The notes under the pieces: generated by a model
Told to the model about the DNA's origin: nothing
What the model saw: only the letters and a program-made list of their open reading frames with translations
Databases searched by the model: none
Assembly: GCF_042432805.1 (NCBI RefSeq)
Contig: NZ_JBHLWO010000004.1
Location: 62,001-126,000, forward strand
Direction of reading: 5' to 3'
Length of the DNA: 64,000 nucleotides
Source: Olivibacter oleidegradans
Lineage (GTDB): Bacteria > Bacteroidota > Bacteroidia > Sphingobacteriales > Sphingobacteriaceae
Part shown: piece after piece, positions 27,859-36,744 of the stretch
Numbering within the stretch: the first letter of the stretch is position 1
Layout: each line of letters opens with the position of its first letter
Program-made: the position numbers and the translations under genes

Positions 27859-29184
27859 ATGGAAAATACAAAGAAAAGTAACGTGACAACCTGGTTGTCG
27901 CGCACATCGGATATTGCCTTTATTTTATGGTGTTCCATCGCCGCTTTCGGAGCGTACTTTTGCATGTATGCTTTCCGTAAACCTTTCAATACCGGTCATT
28001 ACGACGGCTTGCGTCTTTTTGGTATGGACTATAAATCTGTTCTTATCATTGCGCAAGTGTTTGGCTATATGTTGTCCAAGTTTATCGGTATCAAGGTAAT
28101 TGCCGAGCTAAAAAGCGCCCAACGTGTTTGGCTGATTATTTCACTTATTCTAGCGGCTGGTCTCAGCCTATTGCTGTTTGCCCTTGTTCCCTTTCCATAC
28201 AATTTTATCTGCTTATTTCTAAACGGGCTCCCTTTAGGGATGATTTGGGGGATTGTTTTTAGCTTTCTAGAGGGGCGACGATTTACGGAATTATTAGGTT
28301 TCGGTTTAAACATAAGTATCATCGTGGCATCCGGCGTACTCAAAACGATATACGTTTTTATACAACAACAAATTCACATTAGTGAATTTTGGATGCCTTT
28401 TATTGTTGGTGCGCTGTTCTTTCCCTTTTTTCTACTATTTGTATGGATGCTTGCCGTTATTCCCGTACCTAACGAAAAGGACCGACTATTGCGAACGGAA
28501 AGAATACCCATGGATAAAGAAACAAGGAAGCATACGATGGCACTTTATGGTGTCGGAGTAGTGACAATCGTTGTCGTATATGCATTTTTAACCGTTATGC
28601 GTGATTTCCGTGATAATTTTTCGGTAGAGATCTGGGATGAAATCCAACCAGGCTACGTGGGGACTGTTTTTGCCACCACCGAGATTATCAGTAGTATAGT
28701 TGTGATTCTGTCAGTGGGTTTGATTGCCTTTATACGAAATAATCACAAGGGTTTTCTGTGCACACTCATATTAATGGTTTTTGGTGTGCTTTTGAGTGGT
28801 ACCGGTACACTGCTCTTTCAAATGCATTACTTAAATGCTTACTCTTGGATGATGTTATTAGGAATTGGGCTGTTCCTGGCTTATACACCGGTACAAACAG
28901 TCCTATTTGAACGAATTATTGCACTGTTTAAGCTGAAAGCAAATGCTGGTTTTTTTGTATACATCTGCGATTCTGTTGGATATCTCGGAAGTGTAGCGCT
29001 TCTTTTATTTAAAGAATTCGGCTTACCGGGTGTGAGGTGGTCATCTATACTAATTTATTTTTCTTACGCCATTACCCCCATTTGTCTAATTCTCCTCCTT
29101 GCCATATTTATTTTTTTTACGGATAAGTTAAGGTCGAAAAAAAAACAATCGGTTCATGCTGAAGCGGATATCATACTAAAATAA
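27859..29184 (+). CDS. DUF5690 family MFS-like membrane protein
   Basis: A twelve-helix inner-membrane protein of 441 residues that resembles the DUF5690 family, a Bacteroidota branch of the major facilitators. The recognisable N-terminus is AFILWCSIAAFGAYFCMYAF followed by RKPFNTG. Further family stretches are GYMLSKFIGIKVIAEL and GLPLGMIWGIVFSFLEGRR. I start at the ATG at 27859, 20 bp after the oxidoreductase stop; the longer open frame overlaps that gene. It probably carries the organophosphorus substrate or product of the locus across the inner membrane, an inference from position. The C-terminal tail is basic and cytoplasmic. Confidence 0.85.
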   Translation: MENTKKSNVTTWLSRTSDIAFILWCSIAAFGAYFCMYAFRKPFNTGHYDGLRLFGMDYKSVLIIAQVFGYMLSKFIGIKVIAELKSAQRVWLIISLILAAGLSLLLFALVPFPYNFICLFLNGLPLGMIWGIVFSFLEGRRFTELLGFGLNISIIVASGVLKTIYVFIQQQIHISEFWMPFIVGALFFPFFLLFVWMLAVIPVPNEKDRLLRTERIPMDKETRKHTMALYGVGVVTIVVVYAFLTVMRDFRDNFSVEIWDEIQPGYVGTVFATTEIISSIVVILSVGLIAFIRNNHKGFLCTLILMVFGVLLSGTGTLLFQMHYLNAYSWMMLLGIGLFLAYTPVQTVLFERIIALFKLKANAGFFVYICDSVGYLGSVALLLFKEFGLPGVRWSSILIYFSYAITPICLILLLAIFIFFTDKLRSKKKQSVHAEADIILK

Positions 29185-29314
29185 ATCCATCCAAATGAGT
29201 GCAACACAAAAGATACAAAGCACTTAGGCGGAAATTGCTCGATATTTTTAGTTTTACATTCAATAACCTACAATGATTAGGTGTCGGATTAATACTAAAA
29301 CAACAGCTAAAACA

Positions 29315-30562
29315 ATGTTTAAAAAAATTGTAAAAAAAACGAGTGTGCTTGCATTCGTAAGTGCTTGTCTTGCCTGCTCATCACCTGCAAAGAAAGAGCC
29401 GAAAACAGCCAAACTTACACTAGAACCGGGTTTTTCGGCTACTGTTATTGCAGACTCTTTAGGCGCGGCGCGTCACATTGCGGTCAGTCAGCAAGGCGAT
29501 GTATACGTTAAATTGAATAATTTAAAAGATGGAAAGGGAATCTATTGTTTGTCAGACACGGATCGTGACGGGACGATCGACAAAACAGTCGCTTTTGGTG
29601 ATTATACCGGCACAGGTATTTTAGTCGATCAAAAATATCTGTATGCATCATCTAACACAACTGTATATCGATATAAGCTCGATCAAAATCAGCAGGTGAC
29701 TGATGTGGACCACCCTGAGGTTATAGTTAAAGGGTTGGTTGCGCATGCCATTGATGGTGCAAAACCGCTGGTGATTGATAAGGAACGGAATTTATATGTA
29801 GCAGTTGCCTCCTATTCAGATGCCTGTGCAGACGAAACAAAAGACGGGAAATCTTGTCCTTTACTAGATTCCGTAGCAGGTATTTGGCGATTTGACGCCG
29901 ATAAGTTAAATCAGGAGTACAGCGATGGTGAACAGTATGCAACGGGATTAAAGGGGGTGATGGGATTTGCATGGAACGATGTATCCAATTCACTTTATGC
30001 CTTACAGCATGGCCGGGGCAATTTTCATGAAAAGTTTCCGCAATATTTTGATGCAACCTATTCGGCTACCTATCCCGCTGAAACGTTATATGAGCTAAAA
30101 AAAGGGGCTGATGCGGGCTGGCCCTATATTTACTACGATCATATTCGGCATAAAAAATTACTGGCTCCCGAATTTGGAGGGGATGGTAAAAAAGAAGGTG
30201 ATAGTAAGTACTTGGAGCCCGCCCTGGCATTTCCAGCACACCTGGGGCCAAATGCGATGCTCTTCTATACAGGGACTATGTTTCCTGAGAAATATAGGAA
30301 CGGCGCTTTTATTGCTTTTCATAATCAATCGCCGGAACTGCATAAGGGTTTCTGTGTCGCCTTCGTGCCTTTCAAGAATGGTAAGCCGACAGGGAATTGG
30401 GAGATTTTTGCGGACGATTTTGCAGGAATCGACTTGAAAAATCCGACGGGCCCCAGTCAACATAAACCGTGCGGATTGGCCCAGGGTCCGGATGGAGCTT
30501 TGTACGTAAGCGATGACCTGCAGGGAACCATCTATAAAATTACTTATAACGCTAAAGGATGA
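29315..30562 (+). CDS. Beta-propeller lipoprotein, glucose/sorbosone dehydrogenase-like
   Basis: A 415-residue exported lipoprotein (lipobox LACS, cysteine near residue 21; start at the ATG at 29315). The body is a six-bladed propeller like that of soluble quinoprotein sugar dehydrogenases: LTLEPGFSATVIADSLGAAR at the start, repeated blade phrases such as GIYCLSDTDRDGTIDKTVAF, then GFAWNDVSNSLYALQHGRG, AGWPYIYYDH and CGLAQGPDGALYVSDDLQGT at the end. Whether it binds PQQ and oxidises a sugar, or is only a binding scaffold, is not clear. It lies 130 bp after the DUF5690 gene on the same strand and closes the cluster. Confidence 0.8.
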   Translation: MFKKIVKKTSVLAFVSACLACSSPAKKEPKTAKLTLEPGFSATVIADSLGAARHIAVSQQGDVYVKLNNLKDGKGIYCLSDTDRDGTIDKTVAFGDYTGTGILVDQKYLYASSNTTVYRYKLDQNQQVTDVDHPEVIVKGLVAHAIDGAKPLVIDKERNLYVAVASYSDACADETKDGKSCPLLDSVAGIWRFDADKLNQEYSDGEQYATGLKGVMGFAWNDVSNSLYALQHGRGNFHEKFPQYFDATYSATYPAETLYELKKGADAGWPYIYYDHIRHKKLLAPEFGGDGKKEGDSKYLEPALAFPAHLGPNAMLFYTGTMFPEKYRNGAFIAFHNQSPELHKGFCVAFVPFKNGKPTGNWEIFADDFAGIDLKNPTGPSQHKPCGLAQGPDGALYVSDDLQGTIYKITYNAKG

Positions 30563-30644
30563 CAACTACTTTTTCTGCTGAACGCTTTAGTTTCGATTTA
30601 ACACACAAATGAAAGTGTTTATATTAAAGGAACGATTTTTTTAA

Positions 30645-31007
30645 TCAACTTTTTCTTGGCAAAAAGTTGAACAAAACCCAAGGCTGTGTAGGCTACCTTG
30701 CAACTGATGGCAAAGCATCAACGGCACGTATTGGAGCCGTTTCACTTCCTCAATCCGCTTGGATACTGCACAATGAGCAGGAGTGCAAATGCTTTGCTGC
30801 TCGTTGCTGCGGTATCCTCCAAGGCCGCTTTTCCCACGCACAAGGCTATATTTAGGGCTGAAGATGTAATACATTGGTTAAAAGTAAAAGCCCTCGTTCT
30901 GCCAAAATATCGCCTAGGAAATTTGCGGTTTGCACGTTGATGCACTGCCGTTGTAGCAAAGTTCCAAGCGATGAGTTTTTGCGTCACTTTTTGCGGAAAA
31001 AAGTGAC
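30645..31007. repeat. Hairpin-bounded non-coding element
   Basis: The 588 bp between the propeller gene and the next ORF hold no credible gene but two similar 10-bp hairpins: TCAACTTTTT/AAAAAGTTGA (arms 30645-30654 and 30661-30670) and GTCACTTTTT/AAAAAGTGAC (arms 30983-30992 and 30998-31007). The 312 bp between them have a higher GC content than their surroundings and short open frames on both strands with no domain. The layout resembles dispersed intergenic repeats I recall from Sphingobacteriaceae, but only one copy is in this window. Confidence 0.55.
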
Positions 31008-31150
31008 TAAAGAAAACGTTCTTTTTTTAAAGCGATTTCCTCATGTGGATACCTCATTTTTTCACTGTTTGGTATACTGTTTACTATACAATATCGACAC
31101 ACCTACACTAGGATTCCTTTTATTTCGTATTAAGCTCCAAAGGGGGCGTA

Positions 31151-32851
31151 ATGCAGAAGAAGAATAGAAGAAAGAGAATAATAACTATAGCCAAGGAAAG
31201 TGTTGATGCTTATCGTAACAGAAAGCAGTTAATTTTATCATTAGCCAGTCTACTTCTTATTGGAGGAGTGATTTATACGTACCTGATGGCGCGTGTAACG
31301 CTTGGCAATAAAACTGAAGTGAAACAAGTGATAACAAGTAAAAGTGCCTTGTTGCAATTAGAAGATAGTTTATCGCTGACCAATAAACAACTTTTACAAT
31401 TAAATACGCAGGTTGAAGAGCAACTACGTGCTGAACGAAGTGAATTACGGCCTATTAATGAAAATGGGGCCAATAAAGTTTCAAAGACCAACAAGCAGCT
31501 TATCATTAGAAAAATAGAAGCGATCTTAAAATATTTGAAAACTCCACTTAACCAATTTAACCAATTACCGGCGTATTTCATCAATAACGCTTCTTTAGAA
31601 CAACAGATTAGATCGTATAATGAAGAGTTGGCTAAGCTACAGCAGGTGTATAAAGAAAAATCGAAATACGATACCTCTTATTTTATCCCAATTGAACGTT
31701 CGCGAGATGATCTTATTAACAAACTGGACACTGAAAAAAGGGAGCTCCTTAAGCCAAATAGAGTCCCACAGCGTAAAAGGTTCTATACGCGGCAACCTTC
31801 TGAAAAACTCATCGCCCTTTTCAATAGCCGGGATTCAATCACGGAGATTTATTCAGATCAGCTTGAGCGATATCAAAAAAAATTAAGTCAAACACAAGTA
31901 AGTGATTTAATGGATTCATTGGTAGCACCTCAGATTCAAACGGTGCAACCCGCCGAGATCTCTCGGTACATATTACTTCCCAACAGTGCATTGAAATGGT
32001 TATGGGTTGTTTTGTTGCTTGCTGTTTTTGTAGGGATCATACCCTTTTTTATTGGCTTTTTTAGAAGGTATAAATCCCCCATTGTAAAGCGGCTCGAAGA
32101 CCTTGACATCTCGCTTCGAACAGAAAGCAGTAAGCTGGAGCTAAATAAAAATGTAAATCAAGAGCTTGTTGCCTTTAACTACGGAGAACTCATTCAAGAA
32201 GTTGAACGTTTAGCAAAAAAGCCAAGTCTTATTGTCTTTAACTCTGTTGAGGCAGAAAAAGAACAATATATAATAAGTGTACAACTTGGAGCTTTATTGG
32301 CGAAGCTTGGAAATGAAGTGCTTCATATAAATCTCTCAAATCAATTTGATCGACAATATATGGATAACGTATATACATACGATTTTATTGAGTTTATTGG
32401 CAACGCTGAGCGTATAAAGAATCAGCTTTGTCAAACGATGGAGAAGAAAACGGAAGGCCCGGTACTGGTTAATATTGTTAAAACGTTTCGAACGGGCGAC
32501 GTGAAAGGCGAATCCGGCTTGAATGACTACGGGAGCTTGCAGCATTTTTTTGCGAAGGCAGGGTTAAAAGAAATACTCTTAACGCTTAAGCAACACTTTA
32601 ATTATGTTATCATTGGTACGCCTGATTTTTTAGCGCTTGACTCCTCTTTATTGGCTGTTCCTCAAAAAGAAATAAACGTTTATGTCTTCAAAGCAGGAAT
32701 CACACAAAGAAAATCAGCAAACATGTTGTGTAAACTAAGTGAGTCCGAATCGACAGCAACGATTCATGTATTAGACTTTTCAGAAAAAACGATTCAACAA
32801 ATCTCGCCAAATTTGCTGGCTAAAACGAAGCAAATAAAAACCTTAGCATAA
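31151..32851 (+). CDS. Wzc-like membrane protein with degenerate (pseudo)kinase domain
   Basis: A 566-residue protein with the layout of bacterial tyrosine kinases and chain-length regulators: a membrane helix at about 28-47, a long coiled-coil periplasmic segment (55-275), a second helix at 283-304, then a cytoplasmic P-loop-type fold. The fold is recognisable (SLIVFNSVEAEK at 359-370, VQLGALLAKLGNEVLHINL, FNYVIIGTPDFLALDSSLLA at 483-502, VYVFKAGITQRKSANM). The Walker A motif is degraded to NSVEAEKEQ, the following Asp motif to HINLS, and Walker B has Gly489 in place of Asp. There is no tyrosine tail. It should not bind or hydrolyse ATP normally. No polysaccharide genes are adjacent. An AGGGGG run eight bases upstream may help define the start. 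Confidence 0.75.
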   Translation: MQKKNRRKRIITIAKESVDAYRNRKQLILSLASLLLIGGVIYTYLMARVTLGNKTEVKQVITSKSALLQLEDSLSLTNKQLLQLNTQVEEQLRAERSELRPINENGANKVSKTNKQLIIRKIEAILKYLKTPLNQFNQLPAYFINNASLEQQIRSYNEELAKLQQVYKEKSKYDTSYFIPIERSRDDLINKLDTEKRELLKPNRVPQRKRFYTRQPSEKLIALFNSRDSITEIYSDQLERYQKKLSQTQVSDLMDSLVAPQIQTVQPAEISRYILLPNSALKWLWVVLLLAVFVGIIPFFIGFFRRYKSPIVKRLEDLDISLRTESSKLELNKNVNQELVAFNYGELIQEVERLAKKPSLIVFNSVEAEKEQYIISVQLGALLAKLGNEVLHINLSNQFDRQYMDNVYTYDFIEFIGNAERIKNQLCQTMEKKTEGPVLVNIVKTFRTGDVKGESGLNDYGSLQHFFAKAGLKEILLTLKQHFNYVIIGTPDFLALDSSLLAVPQKEINVYVFKAGITQRKSANMLCKLSESESTATIHVLDFSEKTIQQISPNLLAKTKQIKTLA

Positions 32852-32946
32852 ATGAGTAGAATGTCTATACAACACCGTGCAAATATAAAAGCTAATACGG
32901 TGATTCGCGGATTGCGATCTTGTTGATTTAAGGTTCGGATGGATTG

Positions 32947-34347
32947 TTAATACGCTCGAATTTGCGGCAGGAAATATTCCGGTATGGGTGTGTTTTTCTT
33001 GTAAATTTCTTCGGGGGCGTCCAGAATCCAGTGTTGGTGGGAAAAATATCTCCAGGAAGTTGCCGCTAAATCAACGGTGGGATCAATAAATGGGTAATAG
33101 GGGCTACCATTTACGGAAACCATACTTTGCGCAAATACCGAAACTACTTGTCCTCTTTGCTTATATTCCTTTGCTAAGCGCTGGGCGAATTGCCAAATAG
33201 CATCCGGGGCTGTACTGACAAGGTGTAGTTGATGGGGCATTACGTATTCGTTTAACCGAATCTGTTCTTTCTTACCGGTTTCTTTATTAACAACGTAAAA
33301 TGTGATCTGCCCGGATTTTCGTCTGAGCATCATACGCCATGCCAGGCGATGGCCTTCTTCCGTCCAGAGTACGTCACCTGCTATTAGGTGATGGCGCAAC
33401 GGTAAATAGAGTTGCCAGAGTACATAAGAAGCCAATAGAAGCAATAAATATTTGCTCAAAGGGCGGGGAGGAGATGAAACGACACGATATGGATTATTCG
33501 TCAAATATTGTCCAAATCGCTTTCGAATTAATTCAGGTGGAAAACAAAATATAGCTAATGCTAAAGCAAAATAAGGGAAGATACCGATGTGTAAAGTGAT
33601 TGAATTGAAAATATGAAATAGCAGTGCGGCGATAAATGTAATAGTACGTGTAGGTTTCCATAATAGAAGGGGTATTACCAGTAGATCAAAGCCAATGCCA
33701 AGCCAGGATAATAGTCGTGCAAAATTTTCAGAAGAAAGTAGGTCGGCGAAATGACTCCAGGAAAAATGTGTACGGTACCAAGTTGACGAATCGGAAAGTC
33801 GTAAATGCAAATATTGTCCATTGTACCAACCGGGATATAACTTTGCAATACCGGCAAAAGTGTATACAATCAATAATTGAGTAACAAATAAATAGCGTTG
33901 CCAATTAAACATGCTTTGCTGACCTTTTGTACGTCCTCGTCTAACATCCAGTGAAAGTGCGCGATTCGCCGGCATAAAAACCATAAACCATGCAATGAGC
34001 ATCACTAAATAGTAATGATTGTTGTAGTTTGATTTTTGCATGAAATAAACCAACGACCAACCCAAACTAAACAGGAGAATGCTGACCCGATAACGGTAAC
34101 CGATTGCGATACAGAGCCCAGATAATCCGAGTACCACAAATAAAAGGTACATGATATCTCCTAATAAAAATTGGGTCCATTCGAAACCAAAAAAGGGGAA
34201 TGTAAAATTAGGGTCGACGAAGGTTTCCTTTACCCAGCCCGTTACAATAGCCCCCCAACATTCCAGCAAAGCCAAGAGCCCAAAAAATATCCTAAAAAGA
34301 ATGAGTTGGATATGGTCGATCTTTTTAAAAAGCCAAGGCATCTGCAT
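32947..34347 (-). CDS. HTTM-domain membrane protein (vitamin K-dependent carboxylase homologue)
   Basis: A 466-residue membrane protein with the horizontally transferred transmembrane (HTTM) domain shared with vitamin K-dependent gamma-carboxylase. Matching stretches are LILFRIFFGLLALLECW at the N-terminus, GYRYRVSILLFSLGWSLVYF, NYNNHYYLVMLIAWFMVFMP and IAKLYPGWYNGQYLHLRL. About seven or eight helices are followed by a soluble C-terminal region with the MMLRRKSGQITFYVV segment. I start at the ATG at 34347; the earlier TTG at 34365 adds six residues. The role of bacterial members is poorly known. It stands alone, 95 bp from the convergent pseudokinase gene. Confidence 0.85.
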   Translation of the reverse strand: MQMPWLFKKIDHIQLILFRIFFGLLALLECWGAIVTGWVKETFVDPNFTFPFFGFEWTQFLLGDIMYLLFVVLGLSGLCIAIGYRYRVSILLFSLGWSLVYFMQKSNYNNHYYLVMLIAWFMVFMPANRALSLDVRRGRTKGQQSMFNWQRYLFVTQLLIVYTFAGIAKLYPGWYNGQYLHLRLSDSSTWYRTHFSWSHFADLLSSENFARLLSWLGIGFDLLVIPLLLWKPTRTITFIAALLFHIFNSITLHIGIFPYFALALAIFCFPPELIRKRFGQYLTNNPYRVVSSPPRPLSKYLLLLLASYVLWQLYLPLRHHLIAGDVLWTEEGHRLAWRMMLRRKSGQITFYVVNKETGKKEQIRLNEYVMPHQLHLVSTAPDAIWQFAQRLAKEYKQRGQVVSVFAQSMVSVNGSPYYPFIDPTVDLAATSWRYFSHQHWILDAPEEIYKKNTPIPEYFLPQIRAY

Positions 34348-34549
34348 GGTATCTTCTGTAACCAAACTTACATAACAGATATTAAGTTTGCAAAATTTGC
34401 GGCATAGGTTTTCAGGTCATTGCTTTAAAAAAACACAACCATACTGATTGACACTGTATATTGCTTAAAAACAGCCATAAGGTTGCTGTTGAGTTAGAAT
34501 ATGTTCATTAAATACCTATTTTTGGAGGATAACCGTATACGGACTTAAC

Positions 34550-35812
34550 ATGAAAAGAAGAAGCCTTTTAAAAGGATTGTCCCTGGCCGGACTGGTTGGT
34601 ATATATAAACCTTCAACCTTACTTGCTCGTACTGAAATAAATAACGATACAGCGTCGATCAATGGCTCACGCGATCGGGCTTATTGGGTCTCGTTAATGG
34701 ATAAGATAGCGAGTCCGGTACTTGACAATATGAGTAAAGGCCTGTTACGAAAAAATATGGATATGCGGGTCAGTCCGATATGGGATAACCGCGATATAGG
34801 AGTCGGATATTTAGAAGCTTTAGGTCGTTTAGCTGTTGGTATGGGGCCCTGGCTTGCTTTAGAGGAGGTGAATGCCAATGAAAAAGTAATCCAATCACGA
34901 TTAAAGAAGCAATTGCAGGATAGTATTGCAAAGGGAGTTGATCCGAAAAGCGCAGATTACCTAAGTTGGGACAAAGGATCTCAACCCCTAGTGGATGCTG
35001 CTTTTTTAGCACAGGCTTTCGTGAAGGCCCCGAAGGTATTGTGGGAACCGCTAAGCGACGGTACTAAGCAACAATTAATCCACGAATTTAAGCAGCTTCG
35101 ACGCATAAAGCCTTACGAAAGTAATTGGTTGCTCTTTGCCGCTATGATAGAAAGCTTTCTTTTGGAAATAGGTGAAAATGTGGAGGAAAAAAGAATTGAT
35201 TATGCTATTGAGAAGATCGTGACTTGGTACAAGGGAGATGGATGGTATAGTGATGGAGCGGTTTTTAGTTTCGATTATTATAATAGTTATGTTATTCAAC
35301 CCATGCTGGTGGATATTTTACGAGTAAATGTGAAACAGGGGCGCCGTACGCGGGACGAATTTGATCGGGCGTATAAACGCATGCAACGATATGCCGAATT
35401 TTTGGAGCGCATGATTTCACCGGAAGGAACGTATCCAATCTTCGGAAGATCGGCAACCTATCGTACGGCCATTTTTCAGCCTTTGGTGCAACTGGCCTTA
35501 GAAGATGCCCTGCCTGATTGGATTACACCTGCACAAGTGAGGAGTGCAATAACAGCTGTGAAGAAGCGGGTGTTTATTCCGGAGAGCTTTACAAAGGATG
35601 GTTGGCTAACTTTAGGAATTATCGGGGATAGGCAAAGTGGTTTGGCAGACAGTTATAGTAATACAGGAAGTATGTATTTAACATCATTATCTTTCTTGCC
35701 CTTAGGCTTACCCGAGACGCATCCTTTTTGGTCGGCTCCTTTTCAAGAATGGACCATGTTAAAAGCATGGAAAGGAGAGCCTTTTAGAAAGGATTACCAC
35801 GTAGATTTTTAA
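34550..35812 (+). CDS. DUF2264 domain-containing exported protein
   Basis: A 420-residue protein with a twin-arginine-like signal (MKRRSLLKGLSLAGLVGIY) and the DUF2264 domain, an alpha/alpha-toroid fold seen in polysaccharide-utilisation settings. Family phrases are RAYWVSLMDKIASPVLDNMS, EALGRLAVGMGPWLALEE, ESNWLLFAAMIESFLLEIG and GWYSDGAVFSFDYYNSYVIQP. A GGAGG run lies about 24 bases before the ATG, too far to be an ordinary ribosome site. The function is unknown; a glycan-acting role is suggested for the family. No glycan locus is adjacent. Confidence 0.88.
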   Translation: MKRRSLLKGLSLAGLVGIYKPSTLLARTEINNDTASINGSRDRAYWVSLMDKIASPVLDNMSKGLLRKNMDMRVSPIWDNRDIGVGYLEALGRLAVGMGPWLALEEVNANEKVIQSRLKKQLQDSIAKGVDPKSADYLSWDKGSQPLVDAAFLAQAFVKAPKVLWEPLSDGTKQQLIHEFKQLRRIKPYESNWLLFAAMIESFLLEIGENVEEKRIDYAIEKIVTWYKGDGWYSDGAVFSFDYYNSYVIQPMLVDILRVNVKQGRRTRDEFDRAYKRMQRYAEFLERMISPEGTYPIFGRSATYRTAIFQPLVQLALEDALPDWITPAQVRSAITAVKKRVFIPESFTKDGWLTLGIIGDRQSGLADSYSNTGSMYLTSLSFLPLGLPETHPFWSAPFQEWTMLKAWKGEPFRKDYHVDF

Positions 35813-35878
35813 GACTAAAATAGGTTGTTAAAATGTTTTAGCAGAATGTTAAAATATGTTAAAACCCCAAAAAAAGTT

Positions 35879-35908
35879 TTGCGATGTACCTGCTCCTTAT
35901 TATCTTTG
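35879..35908 (+). promoter_or_regulatory. Consensus Bacteroidota promoter for small RNA
   Basis: TTG (35879-35881), a 19-nt spacer and TATCTTTG (35901-35908) fit the TTTG/TAnnTTTG promoter of this phylum exactly. Three GTTAAAA repeats upstream (35827-35865) could act as an UP-like AT-rich element. No coding gene lies downstream on this strand; the next genes are leftward, so the promoter appears to drive only the short RNA below. Confidence 0.75.
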
Positions 35909-35913
35909 TGTCA

Positions 35914-35980
35914 TCATAATTTAGGTTTATAATTGGTTAGTAAAGGTCTTCAATCTCCCCGGTTGGAGACCTTTCGTTTT
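35914..35980 (+). ncRNA. Putative free-standing small RNA of about 65 nt
   Basis: Transcription from the promoter just upstream would begin near 35914 and stop after a 12-bp hairpin. The arms lie at 35942-35953 and 35963-35974, with one G-U pair and the loop TCTCCCCGG, followed by CGTTTTAG. The transcript carries no start codon with a useful ORF. It lies between convergent genes (DUF2264 and a reductase), so it is not the leader of a gene. The C-rich loop could pair with G-rich mRNA sites. I do not recognise a known family. Confidence 0.5.
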
Positions 35981-36025
35981 AGCTAATTGTTAAGTTATAC
36001 TATCCTTTTGAACAAACCCTCATGT

Positions 36026-36679
36026 TTAGTAAGCAACCGTGAAGCGTTGTTTAATATGTTGCGGATTTAAAGCTTCGTCAACAATGGCTACGGCCAGATC
36101 GTCTACCGTTATCCAACTTCTTCCAGCTTCATCAGCAACAGGATAATCAGTACCGGTTCGATAAGTACCTTTTCGTTCTCTCGGTAGGCCATGGTGCATT
36201 TCAGGTGCAGGGCTTATAAATGTCCAGTCGATATCTTGTTCTTGTTTTAGGATGTTTAAGTAATCACGGGCGGCCTGAGCGCCGGGTTTCCACTCAGCCG
36301 GAAATTCGGGTGTATCAACGATCTGTAAACCCTCAGCAGCATATAGGCTGCCTGCACCTCCAATTACCAGTAATCTCTTTACGCCAGCTTTTTTTACGCC
36401 TTCTTGAATAGCTTTTGAGCCGGTTAAGAAATCATTGTACAAGTTTGGATTTGTCCAGCCGGCATTATAAGAACTGATCACAAGGTCGAAACCTTGGATG
36501 GCTTTTACAAAATTTTCTGTATCAAGTACATCAACCTGGGTGATGTGCAGCTTTTCATCCTGTGTATTTAATTTAGAAGGATCTCTCAGCAAGACGGTTA
36601 CCTCTTGCCCTCTATTTAATAACTCGTTTAAAATAGTTTCGCCAACAAATCCCGTGGCGCCAATTAATGCAATTTTCAT
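36026..36679 (-). CDS. NAD(P)-dependent epimerase/reductase (NmrA-like atypical SDR)
   Basis: A 217-residue Rossmann-fold protein of the atypical short-chain dehydrogenase group. The cofactor loop is MKIALIGATGFVGETILNEL, followed by VTVLLRDPSKL, which suggests NADP(H). Later phrases are FDLVISSYNAGW, LLVIGGAGSLYAAEGLQIVD, the substrate-region DWTFISPAPEMHHGL and GRSWITVDDLAVAIVDEAL. It is cytoplasmic. The substrate is unknown; members include flavin reductases and redox sensors. It lies 65 bp downstream of a second Rossmann protein on the same strand, so the pair could be cotranscribed. Confidence 0.88.
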   Translation of the reverse strand: MKIALIGATGFVGETILNELLNRGQEVTVLLRDPSKLNTQDEKLHITQVDVLDTENFVKAIQGFDLVISSYNAGWTNPNLYNDFLTGSKAIQEGVKKAGVKRLLVIGGAGSLYAAEGLQIVDTPEFPAEWKPGAQAARDYLNILKQEQDIDWTFISPAPEMHHGLPRERKGTYRTGTDYPVADEAGRSWITVDDLAVAIVDEALNPQHIKQRFTVAY

Positions 36680-36744
36680 TTTATTCGTTTTAAGTTTACG
36701 TTATAAGCTTTAACAGCTTGTTTTATATAGATTTTGATGCTTAA

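Noticed and set aside
30641..30987. Short ORFs on both strands after the propeller gene
   Set aside because: They overlap each other, lack domains and fall inside the hairpin-bounded repeat.
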